Below, piece after piece: positions 16,302 through 26,528 of a DNA stretch of 41,612 nt. This DNA is from Allofournierella sp. (GTDB lineage: Bacteria; Bacillota; Clostridia; Oscillospirales; Ruminococcaceae): NCBI GenBank assembly GCA_020025635.1, contig JAHHRU010000016.1, forward strand, positions 1 to 41,612, written 5' to 3'. Below the pieces are notes generated by a model, which was not told the DNA's origin, searched no databases, and worked only from the letters and a program-made list of their open reading frames with translations. Made by a program: the position numbers and the translations under genes. Every line of letters starts with the position of its first letter. Position 1 is the stretch's first letter.

Positions 16302-17345
16302 TTACAGCTCGATCTTGCCGTACAGGTCGATGCCGGCGGCATCGTCGATCAGCTGGGTGCGCTTGGGAGCCATGGGCTCGCCGGTGGGGCGCTGGTCCTC
16401 GCTGAACTCACGCTCGGGCACCGAAGAACGGCGCTCGCCCCGCTGGCCCTGGCCGGGCCGGCGGTTTCCACGGCCGCTGCGGCCGCCGCGGCCGCCGTTT
16501 CGGCGGTCGGAACGCTCGGAATTCTGGCGGGCGTTGGGGTCGGTGGAATAGATCACCACACGGCGGTCTGCGCCCTCCCCACGGGACTCGCTGCGAACGC
16601 CCTCGATCTCGCTCACAGTGCTGTGAATGATGCGGCGCTCATAGGGGTTCATGGGGTCCATCACATAGTTCCGGCCGGACTTTGCCACCTTGGCCGCCAC
16701 ACGGCGGGCCAGCAGCTGCAGGTCCTTTTCCCGCTTGGAGCGGTAGCCGGCCACATCCAGGCCCAGCTTCACATAGTCGCCGGGCAGGCGGTTTGCCACA
16801 AGGCTTGCCAGATAGGAAAGGTTTTCCATGGTTTCGCCCCGGTGGCCGATCAGCATGCCCACATCCGGGCCTTCCACCTTGATGATGACAGCCTCACCGG
16901 ACTGGTGCTGTTCCAGGGAAACGCCCTGGGCGCCCATGGCTGCAAACACGCCGGAAAGATATTCCACAGCGGCGTCCACCTTTGCCTGCATCTCTGCGGT
17001 CAGGGGCTTTGCCTCCTCGGGCTTTGCCTCCGGCTGGGGTGCGGGCTTTGCGGGTTTTTCCGCCTTTTTCTCGGCGGGCTTTTCCGCCTGCTTTGCAGCA
17101 GGTGCTTCGGCCTTGGGCGCTGCCTTTTTCGCTGCGGGCTTTTCGGCCTTCTTTTCGGGGGCCGCCTTTGCGGGAGCTTCTTCCTCAGCGGTGGCCTTTA
17201 CCTTTGCGGGGATCTTTTTGAACAGCTTGCGGGCGGGCATCTCCAAAATCTCGATGCTCACCTCTTCGCGGGAAAGGCCCAGCTGACGGCAGGCCTCAGC
17301 GGATGCTTCTTCCACGGTTTTACCGGTTACGATCACTTCACGCAC
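16302..17345 (-). CDS. jag: RNA-binding protein Jag/KhpB with expanded linker and Arg/Gly tail
   Basis: 347 residues against about 210 in Bacillus. Jag_N domain at 1-50, an Ala/Lys/Pro/Glu-rich low-complexity linker at about 51-112, a KH domain at about 120-200 with GHRG at 167-170, an R3H domain with the R-x3-H signature (Arg237, His241), and a C-terminal Arg/Gly-rich stretch (about 281-307). The family binds RNA with KhpA and affects cell elongation and division. GTG start with GGAGG 8 nt upstream, 3 bp after yidC. The linker and RG tail are the expanded parts. Confidence 0.94.
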   Translation of the reverse strand: MREVIVTGKTVEEASAEACRQLGLSREEVSIEILEMPARKLFKKIPAKVKATAEEEAPAKAAPEKKAEKPAAKKAAPKAEAPAAKQAEKPAEKKAEKPAKPAPQPEAKPEEAKPLTAEMQAKVDAAVEYLSGVFAAMGAQGVSLEQHQSGEAVIIKVEGPDVGMLIGHRGETMENLSYLASLVANRLPGDYVKLGLDVAGYRSKREKDLQLLARRVAAKVAKSGRNYVMDPMNPYERRIIHSTVSEIEGVRSESRGEGADRRVVIYSTDPNARQNSERSDRRNGGRGGRSGRGNRRPGQGQRGERRSSVPEREFSEDQRPTGEPMAPKRTQLIDDAAGIDLYGKIEL

Positions 17346-17348
17346 GAT

Positions 17349-18374
17349 TTACTCCTCCTTGCCCTGTTTGCTCAGGGGAACTGTGCGCTCGTCCTTGTAC
17401 TTTTCCGCGTCCAGTTTGTGCGCAAGCTCGATCCTGAAGCGATTCATTTCGGCATCGGTCATGCTCTTTACGACCTCTTTGCCTTCTTCATCAACGGTTT
17501 TGACCTGTTTTTTTGCCTTTTTGGCCTGCTTTTTGGCCTCGATCTCAGCGGCCAGCTCGGCCTTGTATTTTTCCGGATCATACATCTTTTTCAGCAGGAT
17601 GCCGGTAACGACCATCAGCAGGTTGGAAACGGTGTAGTACAGAGAGAACGCAATGGGAACGGTGAATGCGATCCAGACGAACATGATGCTCATCATCCAG
17701 GGCATCCACTTCATGCTGCCCTGCATCTCCTGGCCGCTCATCTTCATGGTGATGACGTTTGCCAGGGCCATGGTCACGATGGACAGGATGGGGAACACCA
17801 GCAGCAGGTTGAACGCAAGCTCGGGCTTCATGGTCAGGTCAATGCCGAAGAAGTTTGCGTTGAAGTCCTGGATGGACTGCAGCTGCTCGGCGGAAAGGAA
17901 GCCGGACAGATCCACGCTTCCGGCCTTTACCTGACGGATCAGGTCCGACTGGAAGTACATGTTGTTCTGGGTGTTCAGGTGAACGGCCACCTGATTGAGC
18001 ACGTCCTTGCTGATGTGCAGGATGTGCTGCAGGGGGTAATAGACCGCCTCGATAACGCCGAACATCACAAAGAAGTTCAGGAACATGGGCAGGCAGCCCG
18101 CCGTGGGGCTGAAGCCGTATTCCTCCTGGAACTTCATCAGTTCCTCACTCTGCTTTGCCTTGTCTTTTGCGTACTTTTTCTGAATTTCCGCAAGCATCGG
18201 CTGGTAAGCAGCCATCCGGGCAGTGTTTTTCTGACTTTTGATCTGCAGCGGAAAGCTTGCCAGGCGGATAAGCACGGTGAACACGATCAGTGCCCAGCCG
18301 TAGCTGCCAAGGAAGTCGTACAGCCACTTCAGCACATAGCCAAGCGGTGTACCCAGAATGCCAAAAAATCCCAT
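17349..18374 (-). CDS. yidC: Membrane protein insertase YidC/OxaA
   Basis: 341 residues. Inserts and folds inner-membrane proteins, alone or with SecYEG. The first conserved membrane segment carries the functional Arg37 (VLIRLASFPLQ) of the hydrophilic groove, followed by the charged helical hairpin (KNTARMAAYQPMLAEIQKKYAKDK) and further transmembrane segments. The C-terminal 60 residues are Lys/Glu-rich, as expected for ribosome contact. No lipobox or cleavable signal is seen, unlike Bacillus SpoIIIJ. The ribosome binding site is weak (GGAAAAACT before ATG). It sits 108 bp after yidD in the rpmH operon. Confidence 0.95.
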   Translation of the reverse strand: MGFFGILGTPLGYVLKWLYDFLGSYGWALIVFTVLIRLASFPLQIKSQKNTARMAAYQPMLAEIQKKYAKDKAKQSEELMKFQEEYGFSPTAGCLPMFLNFFVMFGVIEAVYYPLQHILHISKDVLNQVAVHLNTQNNMYFQSDLIRQVKAGSVDLSGFLSAEQLQSIQDFNANFFGIDLTMKPELAFNLLLVFPILSIVTMALANVITMKMSGQEMQGSMKWMPWMMSIMFVWIAFTVPIAFSLYYTVSNLLMVVTGILLKKMYDPEKYKAELAAEIEAKKQAKKAKKQVKTVDEEGKEVVKSMTDAEMNRFRIELAHKLDAEKYKDERTVPLSKQGKEE

Positions 18375-18482
18375 AGTTTTTCCATTCTGCCCCGTTTGCG
18401 CGCCGGAGCGTTTTTATTTTTTTGTTCGTAGGACTTGGCCGGGCGCAATCCGTCAAGTCAAAGGTGGCATAATAAGGGTGTT

Positions 18483-18737
18483 TTACCGGTGCAGCCGCCG
18501 CCGGCTGTTTTTCCAGCAGCCTTTGGGCGGAACGGGATCATAGCCGTATTTTCCAAAGGGGTTGCAGCGCAGGATGCGCCAAACCGAAAGCAAAAGCCCC
18601 TTTGCCGCCCCGTGCACCTCCAACGCCTCCAGCGCATACTGGCTGCAGGTGGGGGTGAAGCGGCAGTTTCGGCCAAGAGCGGGCGAGATCCATTTCCGAT
18701 AAAAACGAATAGGCCCCTGCAAAAGACGGACGATCAC
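18483..18737 (-). CDS. yidD: Membrane protein insertion efficiency factor YidD
   Basis: 84 residues with the family motifs IRFYRKWISPALG, CRFTPTCSQYALEAL and RCNPFGKYGYDPVP. A small, membrane-associated protein that assists YidC-dependent insertion. The start is GTG, overlapping the rnpA stop by four bases (GTGA), so it is translationally coupled to rnpA. Confidence 0.95.
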   Translation of the reverse strand: MIVRLLQGPIRFYRKWISPALGRNCRFTPTCSQYALEALEVHGAAKGLLLSVWRILRCNPFGKYGYDPVPPKGCWKNSRRRLHR

Positions 18738-19066
18738 TCCAGGATCCCTGCCTTTTTGAGGAGCTGTTCGGCAGCCGCACGCACCTCGCCGCTTTTGCAG
18801 CGTGCGGTTTGGCCTCTTGCTACAAATACCAGATCGACCCCGCCCACATCGTAAGGCAGGATCTCATAGAGCGCCGCGCGGATGACCCGCCGGGCCCGGT
18901 TCCGTTTCACCGCGCAGCCCACCTTTTTTGTGGCAGTCAGGCCCACACGGGTGTGCCCCGTGCGGTTTTTCACCACATACAAAACGAGCTTCGGGTTCAC
19001 ATAAGACTTGCCCCGGGAATAAGCCCGGGAAAATTCCTTGTTACGGGTGATGGGGCGGTAACGCAT
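18734..19066 (-). CDS. rnpA: Ribonuclease P protein component
   Basis: 110 residues from the ATG at 19066 (GGAGG 8 nt upstream); a GTG one codon earlier is possible. It is the protein subunit that helps RNase P RNA cleave 5' leaders from tRNA precursors. The family signature is seen as KKVGCAVKRNRARRVIRAA, together with an aromatic-rich N-terminal half. Follows rpmH across a partial terminator and is coupled to yidD. Confidence 0.96.
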   Translation of the reverse strand: MRYRPITRNKEFSRAYSRGKSYVNPKLVLYVVKNRTGHTRVGLTATKKVGCAVKRNRARRVIRAALYEILPYDVGGVDLVFVARGQTARCKSGEVRAAAEQLLKKAGILE

Positions 19067-19091
19067 CACTGTTTCCTCCCAGACTGAAAAA

Positions 19092-19122
19092 CAAGGCCCC
19101 CGAACAAATGTCAGCGGCCTTG
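19092..19122 (-). terminator. Weak hairpin terminator between rpmH and rnpA
   Basis: CAAGGCC pairs with GGCCTTG (7 bp, 17-nt loop), and on the minus strand the second arm is followed by TTTTT. A weak terminator here would let most transcripts stop after rpmH, giving far more L34 than RnpA. Confidence 0.65.
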
Positions 19123-19153
19123 CAAAATCACCAGTTAATGGTTTTTACAGCTA

Positions 19154-19288
19154 TCAAACGGACAGCTTGGCGCGGCCCTTAGCACGGCGGGCTGCGATGA
19201 CCTTGCGGCCGTTCTTGCTTGCCATTCTCTTCAGGAAACCGTGAACATTGCTGCGATGACGCTTCTTGGGCTGATAAGTTCTCTTCAT
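19154..19288 (-). CDS. rpmH: 50S ribosomal protein L34
   Basis: 44 residues, the standard size: MKRTYQPKKRHRSNVHGF, then a basic remainder ending in AKLSV. A very basic protein of the large subunit. GGAGG lies 8 nt before the ATG. First gene of the rpmH-rnpA-yidD-yidC-jag block, divergent from dnaA. Confidence 0.98.
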   Translation of the reverse strand: MKRTYQPKKRHRSNVHGFLKRMASKNGRKVIAARRAKGRAKLSV

Positions 19289-19374
19289 TTTGATATCCTC
19301 CAATTCCCCATTGATACGGGTATTATTTTGTTCAAATACTTCCCCTCTGTATGGGGATGCCCTTGCATCTTAAA

Positions 19375-19404
19375 AGTATACTGGAAACACACCCGGTTTG
19401 TCAA
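19375..19404 (-). promoter_or_regulatory. Promoter of the rpmH operon
   Basis: On the minus strand TTGACA (19404-19399), an 18-bp spacer and TATACT (19380-19375), about 80 bp before the rpmH start. A near-consensus sigma-A promoter, as expected for a ribosomal protein gene. Confidence 0.85.
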
Positions 19405-19708
19405 CACCTGTTTTGCCCGAAATTCCGCTTTTCAGGCGGTTTTATGGGCTTTTCGGCCGAAATTTTTGAAAAAAGAGTCCATCCCCCAAAAAAGCCCGGT
19501 TTTTTTGCTTCTTTCTCCCCTTTTCCGCTTTTGCCCGGAAGGCGGGGGCCGAAATCCTTCGAAAACCCAAAATCCGAAAGTTTTTTAAAGGGCGCTTTGT
19601 TTTCCACTATTTGCAAACTCTTCTTCGCTTTTGGGGGAAAACCCACCCCGTTTTCGGCCCAAAACGGACCCTTTATATAATAAAGTAGGGGTTCTTTTCT
19701 GTTTAACG

Positions 19709-19737
19709 TTGAAAGCCTGTTTATTTTGTGTTATATT
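19709..19737 (+). promoter_or_regulatory. Promoter of dnaA
   Basis: TTGAAA (19709-19714), a 17-bp spacer and TATATT (19732-19737). Transcription would begin at about 19744, giving a leader near 195 nt that contains the repeats and hairpins listed next. A second TATAAT at 19676-19681 lacks a matching -35. The stretch 19405-19708 between the divergent promoters holds poly-T/poly-A tracts and no gene. Confidence 0.65.
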
Positions 19738-19776
19738 TATGAAGTAAAACTTTGTTTTCCAGGCCCTTCCGAAGCG

Positions 19777-19822
19777 GGGTCCGTCCTGATTTTCCGGCGG
19801 ACCCTTTTCGGCGGACCCTTTT
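19777..19822 (+). promoter_or_regulatory. Tandem terminator-like element in the dnaA leader
   Basis: The arm GGGTCCG (19777-19783) can pair with CGGACCC at 19798-19804 or with an identical copy at 19812-19818. Each copy is followed by a T-run (TTTT and TTTTTT) because CGGCGGACCCTTTT is directly repeated at 19795-19808 and 19809-19822. If transcription starts near 19744, this could reduce or control dnaA expression; no regulator is known. Confidence 0.5.
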
Positions 19823-19860
19823 TTGCCGCCTGGCCCTTTGGCCGGACGGCCTGTTTCGCA

Positions 19861-19888
19861 TTCCTTCCTTTTATATATAAGGAAGGAA
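19861..19888. repeat. Perfect palindrome in the dnaA leader
   Basis: TTCCTTCCTT, an 8-bp AT centre (TTATATAT) and AAGGAAGGAA: a 10-bp perfect inverted repeat that ends 51 bp before the dnaA start. It could be an RNA hairpin near the ribosome binding site, a DNA operator, or an easily melted AT-rich site. Confidence 0.75.
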
Positions 19889-19939
19889 CGACTGGATGAG
19901 GACGAACAAAACACAAATTGAGTTTGGAGCGTTGAAACT

Positions 19940-21316
19940 ATGGATTCCTTCAAAGACGTCTTGGACGCGGCAAAAACCTACTGCCGGCAGCGGCTGGTGG
20001 ACGCCACCTACAACCTGTACATCAGCGACCTTGAGGAGGTCAGCTTCGAAGGCTCGGGCCGGGTGACCCTGGCGGTGCGCAACGATTTTATCTGCACCAT
20101 CGTGCGGGACCGTTACACCCCGCTTTTGAAAGAAGCATTCGCCTCGGTGCTGGGCTTTGATGTGGATATCCAGCTGGTGGTCCCGGCTGCATCGGCCTCG
20201 CCCGAAAAGGCAGAGCCTGCCGCATCGGTGCCGGCCCCGGCCGCGGCGCAGCCGGCCGCACCCGCTGCCGAAAAGGCCCCCGCTCCCCTTTTTGATGGGG
20301 ACGGCCGCTATGACTTCACCTTTGAAAACTTCATCAAAGGCCCCTCCAACCAGTTTGCCTATGCGGCCGCCCAGGCCGTTGCCTCCAACCCCTCGGGTGC
20401 CTACAACCCCCTGTTCATCTACGGTCAGTCCGGCCTTGGCAAGACCCACCTGCTCAACGCCATCCAGATCGAGATCCAGAAAAACCATCCGGACTTCAAT
20501 ATCGTGTATGTGGACTGTGAGGTCTTCACCAACGAGATCATCACCGCCATCCGGGACGGCAACACCGAGCAGTTCCGCCTGAAATACCGAGCGGCCGATG
20601 TTCTTTTGGTGGACGATATCCAGTTCATCGCCGGCAAGGAGAGCACCCAGGAGGAATTCTTCCACACCTTCAATACCCTGCACGGGGCCGGCAAGCAGAT
20701 CGTTCTGGCCAGCGACCGCCCCGCAAAGGAGATCAAAAGCCTGGAAGAGCGGCTTCGCACCCGTTTCGAGTGGGGCCTGACCGCCGACATCCAGCCGCCG
20801 GATTTTGAGACCCGTGTGGCCATCATCCGCCGCAAGGCCGAGCTGTTCCATCTGGAAATGCCGGACGATGTGGCCGAATTCATCGCAAATCATCTGAAAA
20901 ACAACATCCGCCAGCTGGAAGGCGCCGTGAAAAAACTCAACGCCTACTACATGCTGGAGGGCATCCAGCCGGTGATCGGCGTGGCACAGAACGCCATCAA
21001 GGATATTTTGAACGAGACCCAGCCGGTGCCCATCACCATTGAAAAGATCATCGGCGAGGTGGGCCGCACCTACAACGTCACCCCCAGCGAGATCCGGGGC
21101 ATGCGCCGCACCGCTGCCATCTCGGCCGCACGTCAGACCGCCATCTATGTGGTGCGTGAGATCACCGGCATGAGCATGGAAGACATCGGCCGGGAATTCG
21201 GCGGCCGCGATCATTCCACCATCGTTTATTCCCTCAAAGCCATCGAGCGCAATCTGGAAAACGACCGCCACCTGAAAGAAACGGTGGATGACATCATCAA
21301 AAATGTCCGCTCCTGA
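19940..21316 (+). CDS. dnaA: Chromosomal replication initiator protein DnaA
   Basis: 458 residues. Domain I at about 1-82 (helicase/partner contacts), a short Ala/Pro-rich domain II linker (83-117), AAA+ domain III with Walker A GQSGLGKT (162-169) and Walker B VLLVDDIQF (221-229), and DNA-binding domain IV with the signature GGRDHSTIVYSLKAIE. It binds DnaA boxes and melts the origin. The start ATG has GGAG 10 nt upstream. The candidate box cluster lies directly downstream of its stop codon. Confidence 0.98.
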   Translation: MDSFKDVLDAAKTYCRQRLVDATYNLYISDLEEVSFEGSGRVTLAVRNDFICTIVRDRYTPLLKEAFASVLGFDVDIQLVVPAASASPEKAEPAASVPAPAAAQPAAPAAEKAPAPLFDGDGRYDFTFENFIKGPSNQFAYAAAQAVASNPSGAYNPLFIYGQSGLGKTHLLNAIQIEIQKNHPDFNIVYVDCEVFTNEIITAIRDGNTEQFRLKYRAADVLLVDDIQFIAGKESTQEEFFHTFNTLHGAGKQIVLASDRPAKEIKSLEERLRTRFEWGLTADIQPPDFETRVAIIRRKAELFHLEMPDDVAEFIANHLKNNIRQLEGAVKKLNAYYMLEGIQPVIGVAQNAIKDILNETQPVPITIEKIIGEVGRTYNVTPSEIRGMRRTAAISAARQTAIYVVREITGMSMEDIGREFGGRDHSTIVYSLKAIERNLENDRHLKETVDDIIKNVRS

Positions 21317-21348
21317 CGGACAGAAGATGGATTTTTCTCTCAAAAAAG

Positions 21349-21550
21349 TTATCAACCTTTTCAACATAGTATTCAACATTCAACAACCGGTTGTGAACAC
21401 AGGAGTCTAAAAACTTTTGCATTTCACCCCTTTCAACATTTCATCCCCAAAACGCCCAAAATTTCCAACAGGGCGCAAAACGGCCTGGCAAAAGGCCCCG
21501 CAGGGGTTTTCCACAGTTTCCACCTTGTCTACTACGGCTTCTGTTGAATA
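21349..21550. other. Probable oriC: DnaA-box cluster between dnaA and dnaN
   Basis: Box-like 9-mers: TTATCAACC (21349), TTTTCAACA (21358), TATTCAACA (21370), CATTCAACA (21377), TGTTCACAA on the minus strand (21391-21399), CTTTCAACA (21430), TTTCCAACA (21462), TTTTCCACA (21507) and TATTCAACA on the minus strand (21542-21550). Only the TTTTCCACA copy matches the classical TTWTNCACA; most share the core TTCAACA. The location, the density and the gene-strand switch make this the best origin candidate. Confidence 0.8.
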
Positions 21551-21618
21551 GCATGTTTTATGATGCTCGTTTTTCATTTTCCCGTTTCTCAAATCCCATT
21601 CACCTGAAAGGAGTCCCT

Positions 21619-22719
21619 ATGAATATCGTTTGTGATAAGAGTCTGCTCTCCACTGCCATTGACGGCGTATCCCGGGCGGTGACCCTCCGCTCCTCGATCC
21701 CCGCACTGGAAGGCATCCTCTTCAAAGCGGAAGGTTTTCAGCTGACCCTCACCGGCTATGATCTGGAAATGGCCATCACCACCACCATCGAGTCCAACGT
21801 GCGGGAAGCCGGAGAGATCGTTCTGCCGGCAAAACTGCTGGGCGATGTGGTGCGCCGGCTGCCCGCCGGTGAAATTTCCATCTCCACCAGCGACAACGGC
21901 TCGGCCACCATCCGGGGCGGCGTTGCCGAATTTGACATCCTGGCCATTTCCGCCGCCGATTTTCCGGATCTGCCCAACCCCGGCGCCGAACCCACCTTCT
22001 CGATGAAGGCCGGCGAACTGAAGGAAATGATCGACAAAACCATCTATGCGGTCAGCCAGGATGACCGCAAACCCGCCCACACCGGCGAACTTTTTGCCAT
22101 CGAAGAGGACAAACTCACCGTTGTGGCGCTGGACGGCTTCCGTCTGGCCATTGTGGAAAAGGCGATCACCGCCAAAAAGCACATCCGCATCATCATTCCC
22201 GCCAAGACCCTGAACGAAGTGAACAAGCTGCTCACCGATGAGGACCAGGAGGTCTTCATTTCGGCCAACCGGCGCTTCGTGGTGTTTGAAAATTCCGATT
22301 ACACCATCATGTCCCGGCTGATCGAGGGCGAATTCCTCAACTACAACAACGTGATTCCCGAAGGCCACCGCACCCGTGCCGTTGTGGACACCCGGGATTT
22401 CATCGACACCATCGAGCGTGCAAGCCTCATCATCACCGAACGGCTGAAAAATCCGCTGCGGATCCTCTTCTCGGATCATGTCACCGTGCGCTGCCAGACC
22501 AATCTGGGCAAAGTGGTGGACGAATTCAACGCCGCAATCGAAGGCGAGCCGGTGGAGATCGGCTTCAACAACCGGTATCTGCTGGATGCCCTGCGCAATT
22601 CCAAGCAGGAAAAGGTGGTTTTCGAAATGAGCGGTGCGCTCTCCCCCGTGAAGATCCTGCCCGCCGAAGGCAATGACTTTATATATCTTGTTCTGCCGGT
22701 GCGTTTCAAGAACGACTGA
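21619..22719 (+). CDS. dnaN: DNA polymerase III beta subunit (sliding clamp)
   Basis: 366 residues from MNIVCDKSLL, with AAAGGAG 5 nt upstream; an in-frame ATG at 21544 lies inside the DnaA-box cluster and is rejected. Three repeated clamp domains are expected for this length; the C-terminal PVRFKND resembles the usual clamp ending that contributes to the peptide-binding pocket. It tethers the polymerase to DNA and recruits repair proteins. Follows dnaA with 302 bp of origin DNA between. Confidence 0.97.
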   Translation: MNIVCDKSLLSTAIDGVSRAVTLRSSIPALEGILFKAEGFQLTLTGYDLEMAITTTIESNVREAGEIVLPAKLLGDVVRRLPAGEISISTSDNGSATIRGGVAEFDILAISAADFPDLPNPGAEPTFSMKAGELKEMIDKTIYAVSQDDRKPAHTGELFAIEEDKLTVVALDGFRLAIVEKAITAKKHIRIIIPAKTLNEVNKLLTDEDQEVFISANRRFVVFENSDYTIMSRLIEGEFLNYNNVIPEGHRTRAVVDTRDFIDTIERASLIITERLKNPLRILFSDHVTVRCQTNLGKVVDEFNAAIEGEPVEIGFNNRYLLDALRNSKQEKVVFEMSGALSPVKILPAEGNDFIYLVLPVRFKND

Positions 22720-22796
22720 TAGCTGCATAAAAACTGCATAAATATACAAAATGCCCCGGGCGCTGGCCCAAAGGGCACAGAAAAAGAGGCACATCT

Positions 22797-23012
22797 ATGG
22801 AAACGATCCGTATTCAAACTGAATTCATCAAGCTGGATTCCCTTCTCAAGCTGGCCGGCCTGGTCGAGACCGGCGGCGAGGCAAAGATCCTCATCCAGGA
22901 AGGAAACGTCCAGGTGAACGGTGAAACCTGCACCATGCGGGGCAAAAAGCTGCGCCCCGGCGACACCGTCACTTTGGACGGCCGGTCGCTCACCATCGGG
23001 CAGGGCCGCTGA
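22797..23012 (+). CDS. yaaA: S4-domain RNA-binding protein YaaA (RlbA-type)
   Basis: 71 residues, a single S4 fold: FIKLDSLLKLAGLVETGGEAK, then GNVQVNGE and RGKKLRPGDTV. This small protein is regularly found between dnaN and recF in Firmicutes and is thought to act in ribosome assembly or RNA binding; its target is not certain. GAGG precedes the ATG. Only one base separates its stop from the recF ATG. Confidence 0.93.
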   Translation: METIRIQTEFIKLDSLLKLAGLVETGGEAKILIQEGNVQVNGETCTMRGKKLRPGDTVTLDGRSLTIGQGR

Positions 23013-23013
23013 T

Positions 23014-24099
23014 ATGCGGGTGCTGCGCCTTGCGGTAAAGCAGTGGCGGAACATCGAAGCCGCCCGGTTTGAGCCCGGGCCGGGCCTCAATGTGATCTGC
23101 GGCCAGAACGGCCAGGGCAAAACCAACCTTCTGGAAGCGGTCTGGATGCTCACCGGCGCAAAAAGCTTCCGCCCGGTGAAGGATGCCCAGCTCATCCGGG
23201 CCGGGGCGCCCTTTTCGGTGCTGGATGCGGCCATTGAAAACGATCTGGGGGAAGAGACCATCCGCCTTACGGTGGGCGGGCCCGAAACGCCCCGTCCGGG
23301 CCGCACCGCGCGGCTTTCGGGCAGTGACGTGGGCCGGGCCTCCAACCTTGCGGGCCATTTCGGCGCGGTGGTTTTCCAGCCGGACGATCTTTCGCTGGTA
23401 AAGGGCAGCCCGGAGGGCCGCCGACGCTTTCTGGATGCGGCCCTGTGCCAGCTGTACCCCGGGTATCTGGCAACGCTGCGCCGGTATTCCCGGCTGGTGA
23501 GCCAGAAAAACAGCCTGCTGAAAAACTGGAACCGCACCCCCGGGGCGGATCTGATGTGTGATGCCTTTGACCAGGACCTTGCGGCCCAGGGCGAGGAGAT
23601 CGTCCGCCGCCGCTGCGAGTATCTTTCCGCGCTGGGGCCCATGGCGGCCCAAAACTACGGCGAGATCAGCGACAACCGGGAGACTTTGTCGGTGTGCTAC
23701 CTGCATGCCTTCAAACCCGGCAGCCTGTTTGAAACCTTAAAGGCCGGCCGAAGGGACGACCGGATGGCCGGCTGCTGCACCATCGGCCCCCACCGGGAGG
23801 ATATGGAGCTTTTGCTGAAAGACCTGCCCGCCCGCCAGTTTGCAAGCCAGGGCCAGCAGCGCAGTGCGGTGCTGAGCCTGAAATTGGCCGAGGCCGGCTG
23901 TGCCGCCCGCATTACCGGCGAGCAGCCGGTGATGCTGCTGGACGATGTGCTCAGCGAGCTGGATGAGGCAAGACAGGATTATCTTCTGACCCGGATGCAG
24001 AAAGGCCAGACCATTGTGACCGCCTGCGACCCGGGGTTGTTTGAAAAAACAAACGGCCGGGTGTTTTCCATGGAAAACGGGCAGCTCACGGCCCTGTGA
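23014..24099 (+). CDS. recF: DNA replication/repair protein RecF
   Basis: 361 residues, an SMC-like ATPase: Walker A GQNGQGKTNLLEA near the N-terminus, signature SQGQQRSAVLSLKLAE and Walker B VMLLDDVLSELD near the C-terminus. It loads RecA at gaps with RecO and RecR. I took the ATG of MRVLRLAVKQW; an upstream in-frame ATG at 22921 would lie inside yaaA. It directly follows yaaA and overlaps the region before remB. Confidence 0.96.
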   Translation: MRVLRLAVKQWRNIEAARFEPGPGLNVICGQNGQGKTNLLEAVWMLTGAKSFRPVKDAQLIRAGAPFSVLDAAIENDLGEETIRLTVGGPETPRPGRTARLSGSDVGRASNLAGHFGAVVFQPDDLSLVKGSPEGRRRFLDAALCQLYPGYLATLRRYSRLVSQKNSLLKNWNRTPGADLMCDAFDQDLAAQGEEIVRRRCEYLSALGPMAAQNYGEISDNRETLSVCYLHAFKPGSLFETLKAGRRDDRMAGCCTIGPHREDMELLLKDLPARQFASQGQQRSAVLSLKLAEAGCAARITGEQPVMLLDDVLSELDEARQDYLLTRMQKGQTIVTACDPGLFEKTNGRVFSMENGQLTAL

Positions 24100-24131
24100 A
24101 AAAAACCGAACCGAAAGAAAGGAGCAAGGCT

Positions 24132-24407
24132 GTGTATCTGCATTTAGGGCAGGACTACATCGTGAACACCCGGGACATCATCGGCATTTTCGATCTGGAA
24201 AACTGCTCGGTGGACAAGCGCACCCGGGAATACCTGGCCCACGCCGAAAAGGAAGGCGCCGTGGTCACGTTGAGCGATGAGATCCCCAAAAGCTTTGTCA
24301 TCACCGATTTCCCCTGGGAAACGGTGTTCCTGAGCCCCATTTCGGCAAAAACTTTGCAGCGCCGTGCCCGGCAGGCCCGGATGCTGAACAAAAAGGGCAA
24401 ATTCTAA
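24132..24407 (+). CDS. remB: DUF370 protein, RemB/YaaB family
   Basis: 91 residues from GTG, with AAGGAG 7 nt upstream, beginning (M)YLHLGQDYIVNTRDIIGIFD like Bacillus RemB. A GTG at 24096 overlapping the recF stop gives 12 extra residues without family similarity. RemA/RemB are DNA-binding regulators of extracellular matrix genes in Bacillus; the role in Clostridia is not established. The last 16 residues are basic (LQRRARQARMLNKKGKF). It sits in its usual place between recF and gyrB. Confidence 0.92.
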   Translation: MYLHLGQDYIVNTRDIIGIFDLENCSVDKRTREYLAHAEKEGAVVTLSDEIPKSFVITDFPWETVFLSPISAKTLQRRARQARMLNKKGKF

Positions 24408-24521
24408 AAAGCGATCCGCGCGGCACCCTTTGTGAAAAACGGGCTGCGCTTATCCCGAACGGCCGGGCTGAAAAAACCGGAGCCCGGCCCCATCCGACAC
24501 AATTTTCAAGGAGGAAACAGA

Positions 24522-26486
<1,965 letters not shown>

Positions 26487-26528
26487 GCCGGACGGATTTA
26501 GAGTTTAGAAAGAACAGGTGAAAAGAGA

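Noticed and set aside
20844..20859. parS-like TGTTCCATCTGGAAAT inside dnaA
   Set aside because: Only 12 of 16 bases match the other two sites and the centre does not fit; expected by chance in coding DNA of this composition.
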